A stretch of 64,000 nucleotides of DNA, from NCBI GenBank assembly GCA_003956705.1, contig QZCP01000312.1:156749-220748 (forward strand), read 5' to 3'. How positions within the stretch are numbered: position 1 is the first letter of the stretch; the number at the start of each line of letters is the position of its first letter. The position numbers and the translations under genes are program-made. Below are positions 49,756 through 61,351 of this stretch, in pieces. The notes below the pieces were generated by a model. The model saw only the letters and a program-made list of their open reading frames with translations, searched no databases and had not been told where the DNA came from. The DNA comes from Brevipalpus yothersi. Its lineage: Eukaryota > Arthropoda > Arachnida > Trombidiformes > Tenuipalpidae.

Positions 49756-50385
49756 ATTCACAAGAAAATTAAAACTGATCAATTTTATTTGAGCTACTCT
49801 TCCAGATCTTCAACGAGGAAACTAAAGCAACAGTATTATCAGTTGTGTAGGAATTTATGTTTGCTAGAATGTCAATTATTTGCATTGACAATCTCGTGGA
49901 CGATTATGAAAACAATTGATTTGATGGATAAGCAAAGGAAAAGCGAGCTCATTTTGTTTGATTAGGAGCATTAATTGATATGCAGCCTTCAAGATAAGAT
50001 GATTTGTTCCCTGGATCTCTTTATGCTTGATGTCTCACTATGGAAAAGTGGTTTAATTCCCCCATCTGCCATCAAAATTTTCTGAATGGGCCAAATGATA
50101 GATAAAATATACATCGATGGAATTAGGAAATCTTTGAATACTTCGGGTACAGATTTCTCTATGCCATTGAGCCTGAGTAGAATGATCGAATTCAGTAAAA
50201 AATCATCATCATCAAAATGTATTTTCTTTATGAATTTCCTTTCAATTATAATTGATAGATGAGGAAGAAGTCAAGGAGGGAAGACCTTTGCATGAATCGA
50301 GAAGAAAATCTCAGAAGTAGAATTTTCTGATATCATTGGAAACTTCGAATGAATTTACCATAGAATCAATTCAGGATGAAGTTTC
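49756..50385. other. Intergenic between UGT6 and the decayed UGT7
   Basis: About 630 bases with no gene recognised. Confidence 0.5.
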
Positions 50386-51538
50386 TTAAGGCTTTTTTCC
50401 CGGGCGACGATTAGCTTTGACGAAGTCCTCAACTTTTTTGGCAGCTTCTTCACGGCTTGTTGATTTTCTCATATTTTGACTGATTTTCTTGACATTTTTC
50501 ATCATTATATTGTCATTCAAGACCTCTTCAATGGTGATTAGCAACTTCTCTTCACTGAAGTTCCAGATATTTATTCTTCAGTCAGCTTGCTTTTCCTCAA
50601 TTCTTTGTGCATTGTCTAATTGATCGAAAAAATATGGAATCACGATCACTGGTCAAGCATGATACAATGTTTCCATCACAGTATTATTACCACCATGAGT
50701 AATTACTAGGTCTACCATTTGTAATATAGCGATTTGATCTACATAGGGTTCTCCTCACATGTTATCATAAAGTTCCAATTGATCATCATGAGCTCCAGTA
50801 GAAACAATGAATCGATGAGGAGACATGGATAGAACTTTCAACAACATTCTCATTATTTGATGGTCCATAGATGACACAGAGCCCATAGAGAAGAAAATGA
50901 GCTTACCAGGAAGATTTCGTAGTTTAACAGAAATTTCGAATCAAATTCATCTGTCACTTGTTCTTTCCACATGATCTATACCAATTCTTCATTCGATCGG
51001 TCAACACTGAATATGCTTCTCTGTACGCTTTGTAGTAATCTTCAATAATTGCTCGATCTTTGAGCTTTGTACTAAATCCAGTCCATGCAGGTACACCATT
51101 GGGATAGAGAACCAGAGGATTGAATGAAGCAAGCTTAACACATGGTATACCAGAATCATAGATGCTGGGGAATTTGACGACCATATCTACCACCGTGACA
51201 TCAATGTTTGGTGTCTCGGAGAACTTTTTCCAAAGCTTCATTAACCATAGGATATTCTATCATCAATTCACTTTAACACTCACCATCTTCTTGTTTAAAT
51301 TGACGATACCTTTCAACACCATCGAATCGGAAGAGATAAGCATTACCCCACGGCCACTGGGCAAAATGATTTTTTTCTTCTGTTTCGAAAAATTTCTCAT
51401 CAAACGGAATGAAGCTCGAACTCGAAGCCATGGCTTTCAGCAAGATCTCAAAATGTTTCTCTTTATGTGAATAGTATGCTGTGTCCACGAGTTTTGAGTA
51501 GATTGCCGAAACCAACGGAACAATCAATATGGCCTTTT
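50386..51538 (-). pseudogene. Decayed UDP-glycosyltransferase copy (UGT7)
   Basis: Aligns with exon 2 of its neighbours from the splice acceptor (51539-51540) to a stop at 50386-50388. In-frame stops occur at 50578-50580 (an Arg codon of GRRINIW), 50653-50655 (Arg of HARP), 50755-50757 (Trp of NMWGE) and near 51463 (Gln of the FTQRE motif). Frameshifts lie near 51230 and 51412. A block of about 150 bases, from just before the VDFCVRES segment to WADEFDP, is missing at about 50941. Exon 1 is lost: only the ACGCTG at the splice site remains at about 51622. It cannot make a functional enzyme, yet its 3' half stays close to the intact paralogs at DNA level. Confidence 0.9.
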
Positions 51539-51666
51539 CTATTGAATAAAAATTAGCGAGGAATTTTGGTCAATTCATAGATCGATGAAGATTGAATTGA
51601 AATTGCTTTTCAAGCAAACCTACGCTGTGTTTGCTTCATTTAATAAGTTTGTAACTTACAAACTTG

Positions 51667-51720
51667 TTAGTGATGAGACTGAGGAAAGTTTGTCTGGTTG
51701 CTATCGATGATTAACCCACC
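51667..51720. repeat. Leader segment of decayed UGT7; inverted partner at 53131
   Basis: Contains a 26-base exact reverse-complement match to 53131-53183, centred on GTTTGTCTGGTTGC, plus flanking similarity. By position it is the 5' leader of UGT7. The leader of UGT4 has a similar CAAACTTTCC(C)TCA stretch. Confidence 0.7.
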
Positions 51721-53130
51721 ATATGACCCTTTTCGACTAGATTTTTAGCCGATAGATTGGAAAATTTTTATCTATCACGTGTGATATGGTGGCCAAAAAT
51801 TATCTCTGGAAAAAAATTGAATTTTGATTAGTTTTAGCCTCGATGAGACCTGTGATTTTCGGGCTCCATGATAAAATGCATAATAGATTTCAAACTCAGT
51901 TTTCATAGCTGTATATATTAATGCGTACATGTATATCGTAGGCTTTTATTAATAATATTGAGGTTGAAGTACAAATGGCATTCATTTTAATTGGCGAGGT
52001 CTTATTCTCATCGGTTTTTCCGTGTGAAATATGCTCTTTCTTTAGAAGATGACTAGTTGAACTCGATTTACTCTGTCAATCTGGAGGAGATGAGCAACAA
52101 CAATTGTTAACAAGAACATGATCGGCCCATAGTTTAGTTTTCATATCAACATCTCGAAGCCATTCAGAAGCTCGAACTAGTAGCGTGATCGAACTATGAC
52201 CTTAAAAGTGTGCAGTGTGTGTGGGTAAAGTTTGATTGAACATATTTAAGGACCTTGATGTTCAAATCCCTTCTGATTCCTCTCATCATCCCCTCTACTC
52301 TTTTTTGATCATTTTTCCACCTATGTGTGTAAAGATAATAATAATTTATTAGCTCTGAGAAAATAATTATGCCTATTGATTCGATATTTGAGATCTGAAT
52401 TGAGCTCGTATCAGAAGAATTGTAAAAAATGGATAACCGTATAGATTGGCTCGGAAATAATCTGATTGATTACATCCAGAGGAGATGAACCAGTACCTTC
52501 TCACAAAAAAATCATTTTTTCGGTTTCTTGTATCAATCATCTCATTCTTCATATTTGCTGGTTCCTGGGTGACTGATACGTTTCTCAGTGGCAGGAAAGA
52601 TTCACTATGAGTGGCTTTCATAACTGACCGTAACTAATAATGCAATTGAATGCTCAAAATTATTCTTGCTGAGCAGTTCAAAGGTCCAGTTTCATTTTAT
52701 CATGAAGAAACTAAATTTCCTTAAATAAGAAGCAGTTTAGATTGACAAATCAGTAACAATTGAACAAGCAAAATGGACTAGACTGCATTTCTCATCTCAC
52801 TCGAGAGAGAGAAACGTGTGCTTCCTTTCAGCCATCAATCATGGTTACTTTTCCTCAATTCTTGACGTAAGTATTATGCATATATTCAATAGCTAATGGA
52901 GTCAGAAGATGCGAGACTGGAAAAAATTTTTTCTTCTAGTTAGATGAAAAATTATAATCCAGCCCACTTTATTAGTGCACTTGCTTCTCATTTTTCCCTA
53001 ACCTCTTCTCACGATCGAAAAGCATACTTTCCAACTATGGATAAGGTCGAAGTCTCACACACCATTAACTTATCGATTGGTCCAACGAGATTTCGTTGAG
53101 GGCTTGCGTTCGTACCTGCGAAGACTATTT

Positions 53131-53183
53131 GGTAGATTAATTATCGATAGCAACCAGACAAACTTTCCTTGGCCTTATCACTA
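53131..53183 (+). repeat. Orphan, inverted UGT leader fragment
   Basis: Reverse complement of 51667-51720. No UGT exon follows it on the plus strand, so it is either the footprint of another lost inverted UGT copy or one end of an inverted-repeat element. Confidence 0.55.
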
Positions 53184-53940
53184 AGTTACGAGCTAATTAA
53201 ATTGAGAGAACTTTAATGAGCTCTTATCTTCAATCATGGGCAAACATGATTGAACTTCCTTACTCAGGTCATAGATTAATATATTCAAGTGCAATCTGTG
53301 AAATCTGTGCTCAGGGCTCCTGTGGATTTGATTGTGAACATTGAACTCACACACTTCCATCACGATAGCATGGCTTCTTGCCACAATGCGAGTAATCACC
53401 ATTTCTCCAAGATTGTTGGTTATAGACAGTTTTTGTCTCGCGTGACCTATTTTAAAATTATCTAATGTACCTGAATATATTTAACGAACATTGTTCTAAT
53501 CACTAGTATGAACCTTGATGAAATGATGTCCGAGCTTCCCTTTGCTTCTCACGTGTTTCATTATTTGGCTGAACTGTGAAAATAGGTGGAAAATAAAACT
53601 GCAAATTATCATTTAACACAGTTAGTCACACTATCATCATTCAAGCAACCTACTAGCTAAAAGTCCCCAGTCGTTTATGATTAACCAAGTTTTTCGCTTT
53701 AAACATCACCTAGTTTGTTACTGTTCCCCCACTTTCATTGCTTCTTAGATTTCTCATTCTCTTTGTCTTTACCTTTATCTTAGTCTTTGCCTTTGGATAC
53801 CTAGCAATACTGACTACTTGTGGCCATTCCAATGTAATTTGAACAATTAATAATCAATCAATAGTATTCATTCAACACAGATTCAAACATTTTCATTTCA
53901 AGTCTGAGAATCAAAACAATAACAAATAATGTAAATAAAC

Positions 53941-54895
53941 CAGGCTCACTCTTCTTGCTCCCTCAAAAAGAAAGACTCTCTCTTTCTCTTTCTCTTTCTC
54001 GAGGCTTAAATATTCATCATCGAAAAATGGTCAACATTCACACTTAGGCATCCACGCAGTTGGGATGGCGAATTGTGGGGAGAAAGAGAGAAGATAATTG
54101 TTTATCATCACAATTTGAAACCCAAAATCATTAGGCATAGAGAAAAAGTCCAAAAAACACTTTTATTAGCCTCAATGAATACACAACTGAAACATATGAT
54201 CTTTCTTTCAGTCTCTTTCAGCGTCTTTCAGTGGCTTGAATTCGAGAGAACAAGTTGATATTAATAATCTTCTGCTGGCTTTTTTAGCATCTTTGTGATT
54301 ACTATAGCATCACGATAAAACATATAAAAGTTCACTTCTGGCAGCAAAGAGTACCGAAGCTCAATACTCTTTCATAACAGTCTACTACATAATAGTGATG
54401 TGTTTGTATTGATTATTTACTTATGAATACATACTGATTTATACTTCAAAGGCCGGATCTTTTTTTTGCAAACTTTCTCTCATCTCATTCTCAACTAGAC
54501 CGGAAGAATGTCCAGAGATCTTCGCATTCTCATCAGTTCAGTTTCAGCGTAGGTTGATAGAATGAGTTTCATTTTTTTAATAATCAATTGCTCACTAAAA
54601 CCTCAATTGTAAAACATGTTATACTTTTTTTTACAGTAGATCAATTGTTCCATTGGTTTTGGTGATCTTCTCAAGAAGCGTGGACATGAAATAGTGTTTG
54701 CCCAGAGAGAGTTGCTTCGAGACTTAGCCGAGAGCCATGGATTTGAATTCATCCCATTTGATGAAGAAATTTTTGGACACGAAGATGCCTAACCTTTTAA
54801 TGACTGGACAAAAATGAATTCACATATTTTTCGGAAAGATGGTGTTGAAAGATTCCCTGATCTCATCTATCAAGATAGAGGAAAGTTTCAACAGA
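53941..54895. repeat. Right arm of the ~1 kb inverted duplication
   Basis: Reverse complement of 43990-45125. Going rightward it reads the VPS25-upstream motif, a short TCTTTC tract (the counterpart of the assembly gap), the AGGCTTAAATATTCATCATC flank, the UGT4 upstream region, UGT exon 1, intron and the start of exon 2. VPS25, UGT5, UGT6 and UGT7 lie between the arms. Confidence 0.8.
54508..54893 (+). pseudogene. Truncated UDP-glycosyltransferase copy (UGT8), inverted
   Basis: Exon 1 (54508-54548) is intact, MSRDLRILISSVSA with a GTAGGT donor, one residue from UGT4. The exon 2 relic starts at 54637, but the bases for the RGH catalytic motif are deleted. Reading on, the HGFEFIPFDEEIF segment is preserved, then Glu has become a stop at 54790-54792, and similarity ends at about 54893. 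The donor-binding half is absent. This is the only UGT sequence on the plus strand and part of the inverted duplication. Confidence 0.88.
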
Positions 54896-56271
54896 GATGA
54901 AACCCCTTCTTTGTGACAACTGGTTTCCCGCGAATCGTGCCTGACTGTTATGTAAAATTTTAGACACGAACTCTCTTATGCCTAGTTTCTCAGGTTGGTG
55001 GGGGATATTTGGAGAAACTCATTTAAGCTGATAGGAATTTGAAAGCTCATTCGTGAGAAGTCTTTGGATTTCCTTTTTCTTTCGAATAATCTAAAGCTTT
55101 GTCTCTGATATTCTGTCTATTTTACTACTGACTAATGTACGCTTCATACCAAGCCCTGTAGCAAAAATTGCATCCGATCTCATTTCTCTAAGCTTGAAAC
55201 TACTGATAAACTTTTCCAAGATAATAGAGTTATCCTTTTAGCAATTTCTTTATTTGTGTTTAGATCATGTTCACCTAACCCATAGAATGATCTTCATGGT
55301 CAACATTTTAGCATCATCTAGGGTAGTCTGTAGATCAGAATGATACCAAAAATTAGCCTTCGGGGTCAAAGAGGACGAGGATTTTCGACTTTGAATCATG
55401 TTATTCATTGATGAAATGTTATAACTTCGTTCTAGATATTTGATGAATGAGGCATAATAAAATTCGAAAACGGTTGGAAAACGCGAGTAATCAACTTTTC
55501 AGCTCATCTGTGGAAATTTTGGGTAAGGAAACTGCTGTTAAGACAACCGAAAATGAATTTTCACCCCTAATCAACCTAATTTTCAATTTCCTGGTGAGAA
55601 ATTGGCCGAGTTAAACTCATGAGAATGACAATTATGCCTCTTCAACTAGTAACGATTTGTTTCTGATCTTTTACCTCTCATTAAACTTGTCTCAGTGGTT
55701 TTTCGAGCAAGCATTCAATTCAAGAGAGCTGATAGAATGTTCTCTGATCAAGCTTCTCCTTTACTACTCCAGAATTCGCTGTTGCTTCAGATGATAGAAG
55801 GCTCAATGAGTGGGATCAGCATGATTAGTAATGTGGTTTTCAACGTTTGAGAACGCTTGGAAGAGATGCATGGAGGGTGGATCGGTTGAAATATGTACGT
55901 TCATTTCCTTTCTCTTTGCATGACTAGGCAGAGAATCTCAGCACTCAAGCTGCTGGGAAAGAAGAAAAATGGAGTCATGAGTTCCAAGAATTTCAGACCT
56001 GATAGGGGCCTTTCAGAAAAGAATAAACCTGATCAAGGATTTCTGAGCTATTTTTATCTCTCAATGGGTGCTGAGAAGTCCTTTAGTATGGTGAACGGTG
56101 ATTAAGTTTTGATATTGTAATCCTCTTATCTTATCACTTTTGAACCAACTTTCATGGATGTAATTTTTTATCATAATTACAAAAATGTCATCATTTTGTG
56201 AAGATTCCATCCACCAGCTGAGATATCCTAAACTTCTATTTTGGACACTGTTATCTATTCTGAAGATTTAT

Positions 56272-56413
56272 CGGACTCCCTTGAGTTCATGGCAAACTAA
56301 TTCTTCACATTTTTACTGCACCATATCGCAATGATCTTCAGAATTCTCCAGAGAATCTCGAGATATAAGTGTTTCAGACTCGTCATATTATTCTGAAACA
56401 CCCTGTGTATAAA
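56272..56413. repeat. Dispersed short repeat, copy 1
   Basis: About 140 bases including CTCATGGCAAA-like, CTCGAGATATAAGTGTTTC and ATTATTCTGAAACACCCTGT. It matches 61352-61502 throughout and 58107-58171 in its last third. The terminal GTTTC/GAAAC pair and the CCCTGT end resemble the tips of small non-autonomous DNA transposons. Confidence 0.55.
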
Positions 56414-56423
56414 TCTCTCTCCT

Positions 56424-56482
56424 ACTCTTTCTCTTTCTCTTTCTCTTTCTCTTTCTCTTTCTCTTTCTCTTTCTCTTTCTCT
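56424..56482. repeat. (CTCTTT)n hexanucleotide repeat
   Basis: About 59 bases; reverse complement of the repeat at 45002-45082. It directly follows copy 1 of the dispersed repeat. Confidence 0.9.
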
Positions 56483-57530
56483 AATTTTCCGCTATTTTGA
56501 TCTTCGCCAACCAAATTTCGCTTATCTGGGTTTTGGCTGTTTCGGACACAAACCTCACGTTTTCCAAATATCTATTTTCTTGTCTATCTACTGATATTGC
56601 GGTCCTCATTCTTAATTCAAAGAGTGGCGAGAGATTATGGAAGGAAACAGTCTCTCCTGTAAAAAGATTAATAATTTTTTCCTCATTAGCTGTGTCCACC
56701 ACTTATTTGATTGGCAACTCAAAGAGGCCCCTGCAACAGGTGCCCTGTGAGATATTCATGAGTAAATTCGTCTCACAAGTCTCATGAAAATTTATCCTTT
56801 TGGGGACCATCTTCAAAACGCACAAGGAATATATACAGAAACCAAATATGCATTATCAATCGTGACTATTTCAGATCAATGAACTTGGCAGAAAGAAAAC
56901 AGACCACCAAGGTAGAAATGTTTTTTTGATGATATCGATAACGATAGATGTGACTTCCTACTTGAATCATTGTGATATTCCTTTTGATACAGCTAAGTTA
57001 TTTTCAGTTTGAGTGATCTTTCAAGAGATGAATAGAGATTAATCTCGCTGCTCAATCCAATAATCGAGAGTATAGACAATCGACATTCCAATAATATGCT
57101 AGTCATAACGGGAGGCATACAAGCTGGACACAGTTTCTCAAAAATCTTTTATGATTGGCTTTTTACAGTACAAGACTGTAATGAGGCAACTGGATCACAA
57201 GAAAAATTTCATATCGTATTGAGTTTGTGTCTTTGGGAAAGAGAAAAGCTAGTAAAAAGAGAAAAATATGTGCATTGTTATTGCTCTGCATAGAGATGAT
57301 TATTACCGATGGTATATCATTATGCTATCAGAGAAAGCATCTCATGATCTGATGTATATTCGTGTGATCTCACAACAAGATATTTCCATCGCAATGAGAC
57401 AGGGTATAATTACTGACTTTTTAATTCTCTAGCCACATTATCATTATCATAATACTATTTGAATAAGTGGCCCCTTTCTTGAAGCTCATAGGCCAGTGAA
57501 GGGGCGCTTGATTTAAATTTTCATTTAAAT

Positions 57531-57534
<4 letters not shown>

Positions 57535-57586
<52 letters not shown>
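57535..57586. repeat. (GA)n microsatellite
   Basis: About 52 bases of GA. Confidence 0.95.
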
Positions 57587-57588
<2 letters not shown>

Positions 57589-58106
57589 AGGAATAAAAAA
57601 CGAAGAAACACTCTTCAAAGCTTCGGTTTTCATTTCAAGCTGTCCGTAGAACGGGAAACCCACTAGTATTATAATAATAATAATCATTGGATTGGAAAAG
57701 CAAGCTCGATTTTGACAACAGGACTCATGCTTGTGATTCTTTTTTCCGTTCCTATTTTCTGTCGAGCTATGAAAAAATGATCAAATGCCAAGAGTCAAGA
57801 TGCTAACATTTATGGCCAATTAAAATGCTGAGAGTATCTCCAAAATATCAAGAAAAATGATTATAAAACTTCTTCCTCAGTCCAATCTGATTCTCAAGCA
57901 TTGAACTGAGCAATTTTGATATGACCTGTGCACGATGAAAACGTGAGAAAATAGTGTTTACTGAATACCTTCAGGTTTTGGCACCGAAGTGTGTATATTT
58001 TTACTCATTCAGTAGTGTTCATACACCCACACACACGCAGAGAGAGAGAGAGAGAGAGGGAGAGATGTGCACGGGCACATTTCCACTCTAAATCTTTGAA
58101 AGAATA

Positions 58107-58171
58107 TCAGAAATATTCCGGAGTATTCTTGAGATACGAAGTTTCCAAATTCGTCATATTACTCTGAAACA
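58107..58171. repeat. Dispersed short repeat, copy 2 (partial)
   Basis: Matches the TTGAGATA..AAGTTTC..CGTCATATTA.TCTGAAACACC portion of copy 1. Confidence 0.5.
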
Positions 58172-59119
58172 CCAAGAATATGATTGGACAATAGTGATTA
58201 GCAACTTGGCCCTTAAAATACAAGTGATGCTAAAAAGCTCACTCTTCTGACTGTCAGCCTGTTTATTCCAATTTCATATATTATCCACTAGAATGAGTGT
58301 TGAAATTCAAGCCATATGGATTATAGCATCTTAGATGGAGCAAAAATGTGGAAGAGACTATTCAACACATCTTCATTGCAATAAGGCATAGAAAGTGATT
58401 TGAATCGAATGATGAGTAATAAATCCCGGCCATGATGCCCAGAGAAACTAGACTCTTTTATCAGCATTAAAAGTCATAAGTATAACGATTCAAGAAGGCA
58501 GCCGTGAATTTTGTCACATTTTTTTCTCCTTTTTCGCGTTTCAGGACCATGATCATGTGATAGGGAAGAGTGTCGAGTTTAACCTTTTTACCCCACTGAG
58601 TGAGTTAGACAGAAGTGGGGATTCTAATCGATCCAGATATTTTTTAACAAACACTGGTTACTGAGCATCGATAAATCATCATTGCTCCTACTCAAGTTTC
58701 AAATTAGCGATATACTCACAAGTAGTTGTCAGTAGCTTAACAGACAGAAGGCAAAATTAATATCTATCATTTGCTTACTTTTTTCAAGTTCTCCCCGAAA
58801 CGGATCCAATGCACGAACTTCAGAATCGCTCACAAGGAAAATTTTCTCAAAGGTGAAATCATCATTCACCAAAGCTCTAGAAGGCATAGTTCCATAATAA
58901 CTTTGACTTGACTATATTTTGCAAGCAAGTGTAATATTCTTGGCATCATACGAGATGGTATTTTGAGGCTCCCCTAAGCCTCTACTTATTATGCAAGCTG
59001 TGGGCTTCATGGTACATCAACCCATTCTATCCAGGTTGTCAACGGAACATTCAAACAACGGATTCACACCTTGTCCCTCATCCCTCATCCATACGAGCCC
59101 ACAAGGCATCTCTGTTGGT

Positions 59120-60105
59120 GATAAAGAATAGTCACCATTTTGGCCCTAGCTCGGAAAAATTTGAGACCCGTCTTATCTATTCTTTGATGAAAAACATGAT
59201 TATACCATTTCTAATTCTCTGAGACTTTTCGTTCTTGAGATGTGAGTACCAACTTTTTGGAGCTTGATTGGACTGATTTCTGCTCTAATCAAGCCATGGA
59301 AGGAGTATCCACCCATAGCATCGTGATGAAACATGAAGAGAGCTGCAGAATGAGAGTTCTTCGAAGAAGCCTGCTAATCTCACTCTTATTCACTGTACTC
59401 AAGCTCATAGGACAGTCATTCAGTCTACTATAATCTTCTATTAGCTGGATTGATACTCTATTAGGTACTGAGATGTCCAATTCAGCGTCCTCGGTACAGC
59501 CGCAAACAATGATTTTCGGAGATGGATTGCTCATAGCTCAAGAATAATACTAGTTAGCACTTTGGAACTTTCTCAAAATGTTTATCATCACGCAAAACAA
59601 GCTGTTATTCGAATTCCATCTTGTGGCCAGAACATTTTGTTGACCACCGAGATAAGAGGACGTTTTTGAGTATAACAAAAAAGATCCATTTTGGAAACTC
59701 GAAACTCCTTGACAATTTCGATCATAAGATAGACTAATCATGCTATCAGTTTTGTCATGTGGAAAGAGCAATTTGTGGAGATATGATTGGTTTTAGGAGA
59801 GAATGTTGTTTTTCTCCGATTTGCTATCTATTCAATGACTGAATCTTATCGTTCTTGATATTGAATGGTTTGATTTGTTGTAAGCTCTCAGAAAAACTAA
59901 GTTTGATCAAAATTGGATGCGATTGAGACCTTTCGTGGCCTAATCAAGCTCCAAAACGTTGGCTATCATATCTCAAGAAAGAAAAGTTTCATAGAGTTGG
60001 GAATGGTATAATCATGTTTTTCATCAGAGAATAAATAAGATGAGATGGGTCTCGAATTTTCCGAGCTAGGGCTGAAAATGGCCATTTTTTGTTGATTATT
60101 CTTTA
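59120..60105. repeat. Fold-back structure with ~155-165 bp inverted arms
   Basis: Arm 59120-59273 is the reverse complement of 59940-60105, with shared blocks GGCCCTAGCTCGGAAAA (allowing one mismatch), TGATGAAAAACATGATTATACC and TTTTGGAGCTTGATT. About 670 unmatched bases lie between the arms. No transposase was recognised. It could be a fold-back transposon, or two copies of one repeat in opposite orientation. Confidence 0.7.
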
Positions 60106-60448
60106 ATTGGGGCTCTCAGGTCCCTTGGCTTCGGAAAGAAGGGGCATTATCTGCAACCATCTTCGATTTCGATCCAAATTCCTGTGATGCAAGATCTTAT
60201 TATCAATATACAGGGTTCTGACTCTCGGGTCAGTCAGACTCTTCTTTGACCTTGAGCTGAGGCCTTGGAATGGACGGCGTTCTATTGATTCCAAATTATC
60301 TTTGCCAGAAGAAATTTTTCATGAAAACTTCAACTAGTAGGGTCACCAACCCGAGTCTGAACGCTGCCCCATAAATCGTCATGATAGATCTCACTCGATA
60401 TCGGATGGAAGATAATTTGATAACGTTGATCCTTCCCACCAAATACAT

Positions 60449-60838
60449 AACCTAACCTAACCAGACCTGACCTATTCTAAAATAACATAACATAAGTGTC
60501 CATGGGCTCGGACCCATCGTCACGATGCGACCTAACTGATGTATGACGGTCTTGTCCCTCGTGGGCATGGGCTCCGACCCGTTGTAACGACGCAACCTAA
60601 TCTATTTCCGATGGGTCATAACCAATGTCCAATATTCATTAAAATCCTATTTGTCGATCCAATTATTGACCTAAACCTAACAAAACCTGACCTATCCTAA
60701 CATAACATAACATAAGAAGGCATGAGCTCAAACCCATCGTCACGACGCTACCTAACCAATCTTTGATGGCTTTGTCCCACGTGGGTATGGGCTCGGACCC
60801 ATTTCAGCGACGTGACCTAACCCATATCTGGTGGCTCT
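60449..60838. repeat. CCTAA-containing tandem repeat, period ~220 bp
   Basis: Two units beginning near 60449 and 60669. Each opens with CCTAACCTAAC-like and CCTGACCTAT.CTAA.ATAACAT sequence, then holds two ~65-base subunits starting (C/T)ATGGGCTC.GACCC or a variant (about 60501, 60567, 60721, 60787) and containing CGACG..CCTAA. The repeat is richer in GC and CpG than its surroundings. Confidence 0.75.
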
Positions 60839-60930
60839 AGTGTTCCCAGGGAATAACTCAGCCTTAATCGAGACTCAACTAACCTCCTGCTTGATTGCAC
60901 AGGCCTGAAAGAATTAGCAAAACCCTTCTA

Positions 60931-61185
60931 TGGGAAATCCCATGTTAAATTAGAAAGTCCATAACTTTTTTTGAGACCGAATTTTTCGAAACTGAAAACG
61001 TGGTGCACAACTCTAGATGAGACGAACCTAACCCAAACTTCGTAAAATTCTGCCTTACCTAATACCTGATTTCAAACGCTTAGAAATGTCAAATTCATTT
61101 CCCTATGGGAAATCTCATGTTAAATTAGAAACTCCATAACTTTTTTTTGAGACCGAACTTTTCAAAACAAAAAACTTCAGATGAG
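60931..61185. repeat. Short direct repeat, two ~75 bp copies
   Basis: Copies begin near 60931 and 61102 and share CTATGGGAAAT(C)CCATG-like sequence, TTAAATTAGAAA and CCATAACTTTTTTTGAGACC. They lie between the CCTAA repeat and copy 3 of the dispersed repeat, and may belong to one composite element. Confidence 0.65.
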
Positions 61186-61351
61186 ACAGAACTCATATGC
61201 AAAATTTCATAGAGATCAAACAACTGCTCCCAGGAAAAAACTGAATCACAAAACGGTAAAATTTCTCCCCCAGGGAGTCTTCACTGCGTTGGGACAAAAA
61301 TTTCATTGTTTGGTGAAAATTTTGCCGAACAGCTGAAATTCCCTAAATTCA

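Larger units (their letters stand above)
51539..53940. other. Gene-poor stretch beyond the UGT array
   Basis: About 2.4 kb without a supported gene. It contains the lost 5' end of UGT7, an inverted fragment of its leader (53131-53183) and AT-rich DNA. From 53941 the inverted duplication begins. Confidence 0.5.
54896..59119. other. Gene-poor, repeat-containing DNA
   Basis: About 4.2 kb without a recognisable gene. It includes a (CTCTTT)n tract, a GA tract and two copies of a dispersed short repeat, listed separately. Short open frames at 56481-56787 and 57096-57293 show no family features. Confidence 0.5.

Noticed and set aside
59289..59534. Minus-strand 81-codon frame inside the fold-back loop
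   Set aside because: No transposase-like motif and no conserved features; length is compatible with chance.
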